Source: CAVQFC01 sp036497895 (lineage in GTDB: Bacteria > Acidobacteriota > Vicinamibacteria > Vicinamibacterales > CAVVIG01). From it: DNA of 64,000 nucleotides. The translations under genes were made by a program, and so were the position numbers. Within the stretch, counting starts at the first letter, position 1, and each line of letters starts with the position of its first letter. The notes under the pieces were generated by a model. The model was not told where the DNA came from, ran no database searches, and worked only from the letters and a program-made list of their open reading frames with translations. Location of the stretch: the NCBI GenBank assembly GCA_036497895.1, contig DASXIR010000153.1, forward strand, positions 1-64,000, written 5' to 3'. Positions 60,394-64,000 of this stretch are shown here, piece by piece.

Positions 60394-61074
60394 TTACGCC
60401 AGAACCTTGATCACGACGCGGCGGTTCTGCGCGCGGCCGGCCTTGGTCTTGTTCGGCGCGACCGGGTTTTCCATTCCGTAGCTGATGACGTTCATCTTGT
60501 GCAGCGGAATCTGGTACTGCTCGTAGAGGTAGCGCTTCACCGACTCGGCGCGCTCGAGACCGACCTTCTGGTTGGTCGTCTTGTCGCCGACGTTGTCCGT
60601 GTAGCCCGCGATTTCGAGATAGATGTTCTTCGGATCCTGCTTCAGTTGCGAGACCATCTCGTCGATCTTCGCCTTGGCCTCGTCCGGCAAAATGGTCTTG
60701 CCGAACTTGAAGTTGCCCTGGTCTTCGCTCAGCACCACTTCGTAGACCAGCCGCTTGCTGGTCTTGTCGATGGTGTCGAACTTCGAATTGGCGTCGGCGC
60801 CAACCGCGTCAGCCGCGGAGTGGGCAGACGCAGCCGCCGAGTTGGCCGCCTGGGCGGACTGAGCCGCCGCCTGCGCCTTCTGGTCGACATCGTTGATGCG
60901 GCCCTCGTTCTTGCGGGTCCGCTCCTGCGTCTCTTCGATGGCGCGACCCTGTGAATCGACCTTGTCGTTCACCTCGCCCACACTGGTGCGGACGAATTTC
61001 TTGGTGGCGCAAGCGGTCGATCCACCGATGGCGAAAATGGCGATGGGAACAGCGATGAGAAACTTACGGAACAT
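60394..61074 (-). CDS. OmpA family lipoprotein
   Basis: A 226-residue outer membrane protein. The N-terminal signal ends in a lipobox-like GSTAC (C22). Residues 30-95 form a heptad-like, Ala/Gln-rich coiled coil. The C-terminal 120 residues are an OmpA domain with FGKTILPDEAKAKIDEMV, IYLEIAGYTDNVGD (peptidoglycan-contact Asp), LERAESVKRYL (Arg partner) and the terminal NRRVVIKV. It tethers the outer membrane to peptidoglycan. It has its own strong terminator, so it is highly expressed or needs insulation from the genes beyond. Confidence 0.92.
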   Translation of the reverse strand: MFRKFLIAVPIAIFAIGGSTACATKKFVRTSVGEVNDKVDSQGRAIEETQERTRKNEGRINDVDQKAQAAAQSAQAANSAAASAHSAADAVGADANSKFDTIDKTSKRLVYEVVLSEDQGNFKFGKTILPDEAKAKIDEMVSQLKQDPKNIYLEIAGYTDNVGDKTTNQKVGLERAESVKRYLYEQYQIPLHKMNVISYGMENPVAPNKTKAGRAQNRRVVIKVLA

Positions 61075-61086
61075 GGTGCGATCCTC

Positions 61087-62040
61087 CTAAGGCAGAGTCG
61101 GGCTTGATTGCCCCGCGATATACCCACTCCGGGCGCGAACAGTGAGGTCTTTGTTGCGCGCCCGAACGACGAGCGAATGCCAGCCCGGATGGCCGCTCGA
61201 TTCGAACGCGATGAGGTACTGATGCCGCAGCTCGTCGATGATTTGCCGCGCCGCGGCGCTGCGTTGCCCCGGCGTGCTCGCCACGAACACGTGACCGCCG
61301 GTCCAGGCGGCGAGATCCGAAAGCGGACCGGCGAATGCTGAACGCTCGATCGAACTGGTAGCGGTATCGGCGGACGGATTGTCAATCGATGGAACGATGC
61401 CGAAGATGTAGACCGGCACGTCGATCTCGCTGGCGATGGCCGACACTTCGGATGGCTTCAGACGGCTCGAGTTGTCGGCTCCGTCGGTGAGCACGACCAC
61501 CGCGCGGCGGCGTCCTTCGCGCTTGCCGGCCATACGCGCGGTAGCCGCAATCGCGTCGTGCAGAGAGGTTTCGCCGAACGGCACGACGCTGGTGAGCGCA
61601 TCCGGCAGCGTGCGCAGGCCGGTGGTGAACGGCACGCGTTCATCGAGATGCGTGTCGAAGGTGAAGACGGCAGCCTCGTCCCTCGCTGGATCCGTCCAGC
61701 TCAGAACGTGGTTCGCTGCCTCGCGGGCGTTCGGCAGATGCCCTTCCATACTGCCGCTGACGTCGAATAACAGCGCGACGCTGACGCCGACCTGATCGGC
61801 ACGGAAGTCAGTGATGGCGCGCGGGCTCCCGGAATCGAGAATTTCGAAGTCGCGCATCGTCAGGTCCTGAACGAAACGCCCCTTGTGGTCGCGCACGATG
61901 GCGGCAACCCGCACCATGTCGACGCCACCCTTGAACACCGGGGCGGGATCCTGCGGGACGCGGTCCCGTGCCTCGAGCCCGTTTAGGCCGAATGCTGCCG
62001 TCAGCAGCGTTGCGCCGATGATGAGCTTGCCGCGCGCCAT
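61087..62040 (-). CDS. VWA-domain protein, VWFA-related Acidobacteriota type
   Basis: A 317-residue secreted protein. An N-terminal beta domain (VDMVRVAAIVRDHKGRFVQD, DFEILDSG) precedes a von Willebrand A domain with the MIDAS motif DVSGSM, a Thr in FGETSLHDAI and Asp in VLTDGADN, so metal-dependent ligand binding is expected. This layout matches the VWFA-related family expanded in Acidobacteriota. The ATG at 62040 is chosen because AAGGA lies five bases upstream and the protein then begins with a clean signal peptide (MARGKLIIGATLLTAAFG); an in-frame ATG at 62070 is the alternative. It lies 12 bases before the OmpA gene. Confidence 0.88.
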   Translation of the reverse strand: MARGKLIIGATLLTAAFGLNGLEARDRVPQDPAPVFKGGVDMVRVAAIVRDHKGRFVQDLTMRDFEILDSGSPRAITDFRADQVGVSVALLFDVSGSMEGHLPNAREAANHVLSWTDPARDEAAVFTFDTHLDERVPFTTGLRTLPDALTSVVPFGETSLHDAIAATARMAGKREGRRRAVVVLTDGADNSSRLKPSEVSAIASEIDVPVYIFGIVPSIDNPSADTATSSIERSAFAGPLSDLAAWTGGHVFVASTPGQRSAAARQIIDELRHQYLIAFESSGHPGWHSLVVRARNKDLTVRARSGYIAGQSSPTLP

Positions 62041-62146
62041 CGGCATCCTTAGGTCCAAGTTCCTTGCCATATAGGTTAAGTCTCTGTCTTCTAGGTGTTT
62101 ATCGGAACGGACTCAGCTTTAGCACGGACGCGCTGAGCCGTTAGTC

Positions 62147-62161
62147 GAGTAATAGTTACTC
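62147..62161. promoter_or_regulatory. Perfect palindrome in a divergent promoter region
   Basis: GAGTAA (62147-62152), spacer TAG, TTACTC (62156-62161), in the 191-base gap between the divergent VWA and aminotransferase genes. A second, looser inverted repeat CTCAGC/GCTGAG lies at 62112-62137. The size and position suit a dimeric repressor or activator site; no regulator gene is nearby. Confidence 0.4.
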
Positions 62162-62231
62162 AAATTAGTGGTTAACAGCCGGGTAGCCAGTGCGTAAGAT
62201 CTACCGACGCGCGCTCGGGTAAGATCCGGCA

Positions 62232-63446
62232 GTGAGCTCCACGAAATCCGCCGCACCCATCCAGACCGCCGGTCGCGTTGACCGATTTACTTACGCCATC
62301 CGCAATATCGTCGCGGAAGCCCAAAAGGTTGAGGCTGCCGGCACCAAGGTTCGATACCTCAATATCGGCGACCCGGTCGCGTTCGGGTTCAAAACCCCGC
62401 CGCACCTGGTCGAGGCGGTGGCGAACGCGCTCCGCGATGGGATCAGTAATTATGGACCATCCGCCGGCATTCCAGCCGCGCGCGAAGCTGTCGCCAGGGA
62501 ATACACGGCGAACGGTTTCCCGGTCTCGGCGGATCGCGTGTTCGTCACTGCCGGCACATCAGAAGGTATCGAGCTCGCGCTCAGCGCCATCCTCGATGCC
62601 GGCAGCGAAGTGCTGCTGCCGATGCCGACTTACCCGTTGTATCCGGCGGTCCTCGCCAAACTCGACGCCAAAGCGCAGTACTACCGGCTCGACCCCTCGG
62701 CCGGATGGATGCCGGATCTCGATCATCTGAAACAGCTGGTGACGCCGGCTACCCGCGCACTGGTGGTGATCGATCCGAACAACCCTACCGGCGCCGTCTA
62801 CCCGGCGGCCACGCGTCGCGCGCTGCTCGAGTTCGCCGAGCAACACGGACTGCTCGTCCTCGCCGACGAGGTTTATGGCGATCTGGGCTTCGCCGGCGCC
62901 ATCCCGCCCTACGGTCTGCTCGACCCGGACGCGCCGATCATTTCGTTCTCCAGCCTGTCGAAGGCGTATCTCGCGCCCGGGTGGCGCACCGGCTGGATGG
63001 CGATCGGCCGCTCGCCCCGACTGGATGCCGTCGTGACGGCAGTGAGGAAGCTGACTGACGGCCGGCTCTGCAGCGTCGTGCCGATGCAGTACGCGATCGC
63101 GCCGGCAATCGACGGCGACCGATCGCATCAGGTCTCCTTCCGGCAAGCGCTGAAAGCACGCGCCGACCTCACCGTCTCGCGGCTCTGCGCGATGCCAGGC
63201 GTCAGCTGCGTTGCACCAACGGCGGCGTTCTACGCCATGCCGCAAGTGACGCTGCCGAAAGGCAGGACCGACGAGGATTACGTCAGGGGCTTGTTACACG
63301 CGACCGGCGTGCTGTGCGTGTACGGCTCCGGCTTCGGCCTTCCTGCCGATCAGGGATTCCTGCGGATCGTGTTCCTGGCGTCGCTCGACGAGCTGAACAC
63401 GATTTACGATCTGATGGCCCAGTTCACGGCACAGTATCTGCAATAG
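62232..63446 (+). CDS. PLP-dependent aminotransferase, alanine-transaminase-like
   Basis: A 404-residue class I/II aminotransferase: LNIGDPVAFGFKTP, NYGPSAGIPAAREAVAREY, IDPNNPTGAVYP, ADEVYGDLGF and the PLP Lys in SSLSKAYLAPGWRTGWM. The DxxxFGFxTP and APGWRTGWM segments are typical of archaeal-type alanine/AlaA-like transaminases. A GTG start at 62232 is used, with no strong binding site. 14 bases separate it from the next gene. Confidence 0.93.
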   Translation: MSSTKSAAPIQTAGRVDRFTYAIRNIVAEAQKVEAAGTKVRYLNIGDPVAFGFKTPPHLVEAVANALRDGISNYGPSAGIPAAREAVAREYTANGFPVSADRVFVTAGTSEGIELALSAILDAGSEVLLPMPTYPLYPAVLAKLDAKAQYYRLDPSAGWMPDLDHLKQLVTPATRALVVIDPNNPTGAVYPAATRRALLEFAEQHGLLVLADEVYGDLGFAGAIPPYGLLDPDAPIISFSSLSKAYLAPGWRTGWMAIGRSPRLDAVVTAVRKLTDGRLCSVVPMQYAIAPAIDGDRSHQVSFRQALKARADLTVSRLCAMPGVSCVAPTAAFYAMPQVTLPKGRTDEDYVRGLLHATGVLCVYGSGFGLPADQGFLRIVFLASLDELNTIYDLMAQFTAQYLQ

Positions 63447-63460
63447 CGGGTAGTCAGCCC

Positions 63461-64000
63461 GTGTCCGAACATCGTGACTTCTCGCGGCGCATGTTCCAGA
63501 CCGTGCTCACGGTCGCCGGCGCCGCGATCCTGATCGCGGTTCTGTGGGTGGCCCGCGACGCGCTGCTGCTGATTTACGTCAGCGCGCTGCTCGCGATGGG
63601 CATCTCGCCGCTGGTGCGGCTGCTCGAGCGTCCATCGCGCGGGAGTCGCAGACGCTTCCGGCTGCCACGCTGGCTGGCCATCCTCGCCATCTATCTCGGC
63701 GTCATCGGCGTCATGACCGTTCTCGGTCTGCTGATCGTTCCACCCCTGGTCACGCAAGCCAGCGCCTTGTGGCGAAAGCTGCCTGACGAATTGAACCGCC
63801 TCCAGGGATTCCTGATCGAACACGGACTCATGGCGCGCAGCATTACCCTTGCGGAGGCTGTATCGCAGGCGCCATCCGGGGCGGGATCGGACGCGGTCGG
63901 CACCGTGCTGATCGCGGTATCGAGCGTCATCAGCAGCGTGTTCGCGCTGATCACAATCCTGATCCTCAGCTTCTATCTGTCGGTTGAATCGGAGGCCATG
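63461..64000 (+). CDS. AI-2E family transporter, N-terminal part (cut by window edge)
   Basis: The first 180 codons of an inner membrane protein. Two N-terminal helices (VLTVAGAAILIAVLWVARDA, then LLIYVSALLAMGISPLVRLL) are followed by a third and a soluble helical loop (LPDELNRLQGFLIEHG), the order seen in the AI-2E/PerM family. The family was named for autoinducer-2 export, but members also act as Na+/H+ exchangers and in other efflux. A GTG at 63461 is chosen as it lies 14 bases after the aminotransferase stop; an in-frame ATG at 63491 is possible. Confidence 0.88.
   Translation, partial: MSEHRDFSRRMFQTVLTVAGAAILIAVLWVARDALLLIYVSALLAMGISPLVRLLERPSRGSRRRFRLPRWLAILAIYLGVIGVMTVLGLLIVPPLVTQASALWRKLPDELNRLQGFLIEHGLMARSITLAEAVSQAPSGAGSDAVGTVLIAVSSVISSVFALITILILSFYLSVESEAM

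Overview
The window is high-GC bacterial chromosome with densely packed genes, many ATGA, GTGA or TAGTG stop/start overlaps, and no phage, transposase, tRNA, rRNA or CRISPR signal. The gene content points to a soil-type Acidobacteriota, probably class Vicinamibacteria: a VWFA-related protein of the kind abundant in that phylum, Tat-exported molybdo-flavoenzymes and aminotransferases, CRTAC1/VCBS proteins, many secreted metallopeptidases, and intergenic spacers filled with short-period repeats. This placement is inference from gene families; no taxonomic marker gene is present.

Layout. 1-12.8 kb: housekeeping and peptidase genes (partial serA, DUF1015, M23 and M28 peptidases, malQ, an aminotransferase, a HEAT-cyclophilin fusion, an M49 dipeptidyl-peptidase, an MBL/beta-CASP nuclease). 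13.1-18.8 kb: an operon for a Tat-exported molybdenum hydroxylase (2Fe-2S, Mo and FAD subunits) with its own membrane cytochrome b and a small orphan protein. 18.8-20.2 kb: about 1.4 kb without a convincing gene, carrying a duplicated palindromic repeat. 20.2-31.4 kb (locus A) and 38.5-50.7 kb (locus B): two halves of what looks like one uncharacterised system. 31.4-38.3 kb, between them: an FAD oxidoreductase, an alginate-export-like porin, a ClC channel and an SsuBC-type ABC transporter without a binding protein. 50.7-64 kb: a PLP enzyme of the ACC deaminase/D-cysteine desulfhydrase family, an MTHFR-like protein, a serine hydrolase, several aminotransferases, SDR and beta-hydroxyacid dehydrogenases, a GT-C-like membrane protein, an OmpA lipoprotein, a VWA protein and a truncated AI-2E transporter.

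The main discovery candidate is locus A plus locus B. Each contains an ABC1/UbiB-type kinase beside a membrane-anchored paralogue in which the KxGQ Lys and Gln, the VAVK Lys, and the HAD/DFG catalytic residues appear lost, i.e. kinase-pseudokinase pairs. Locus A also has two copies of a thioredoxin-like plus CRTAC1 (TPR-VCBS-ASPIC/UnbV) pair on opposite strands. Locus B adds a flavin halogenase-like enzyme (K79 and WxWxIP kept), an intact four-His carotenoid oxygenase, a DinB-fold protein, and two paralogous DUF1702-like proteins. A family of unknown function is free-standing in locus A (20242-21231) and fused to a large N-terminal domain in locus B (43675-45984), which ties the two loci together. 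The combination suggests modification of a hydrophobic, possibly isoprenoid or polyene, molecule at the inner membrane; that function is inference.
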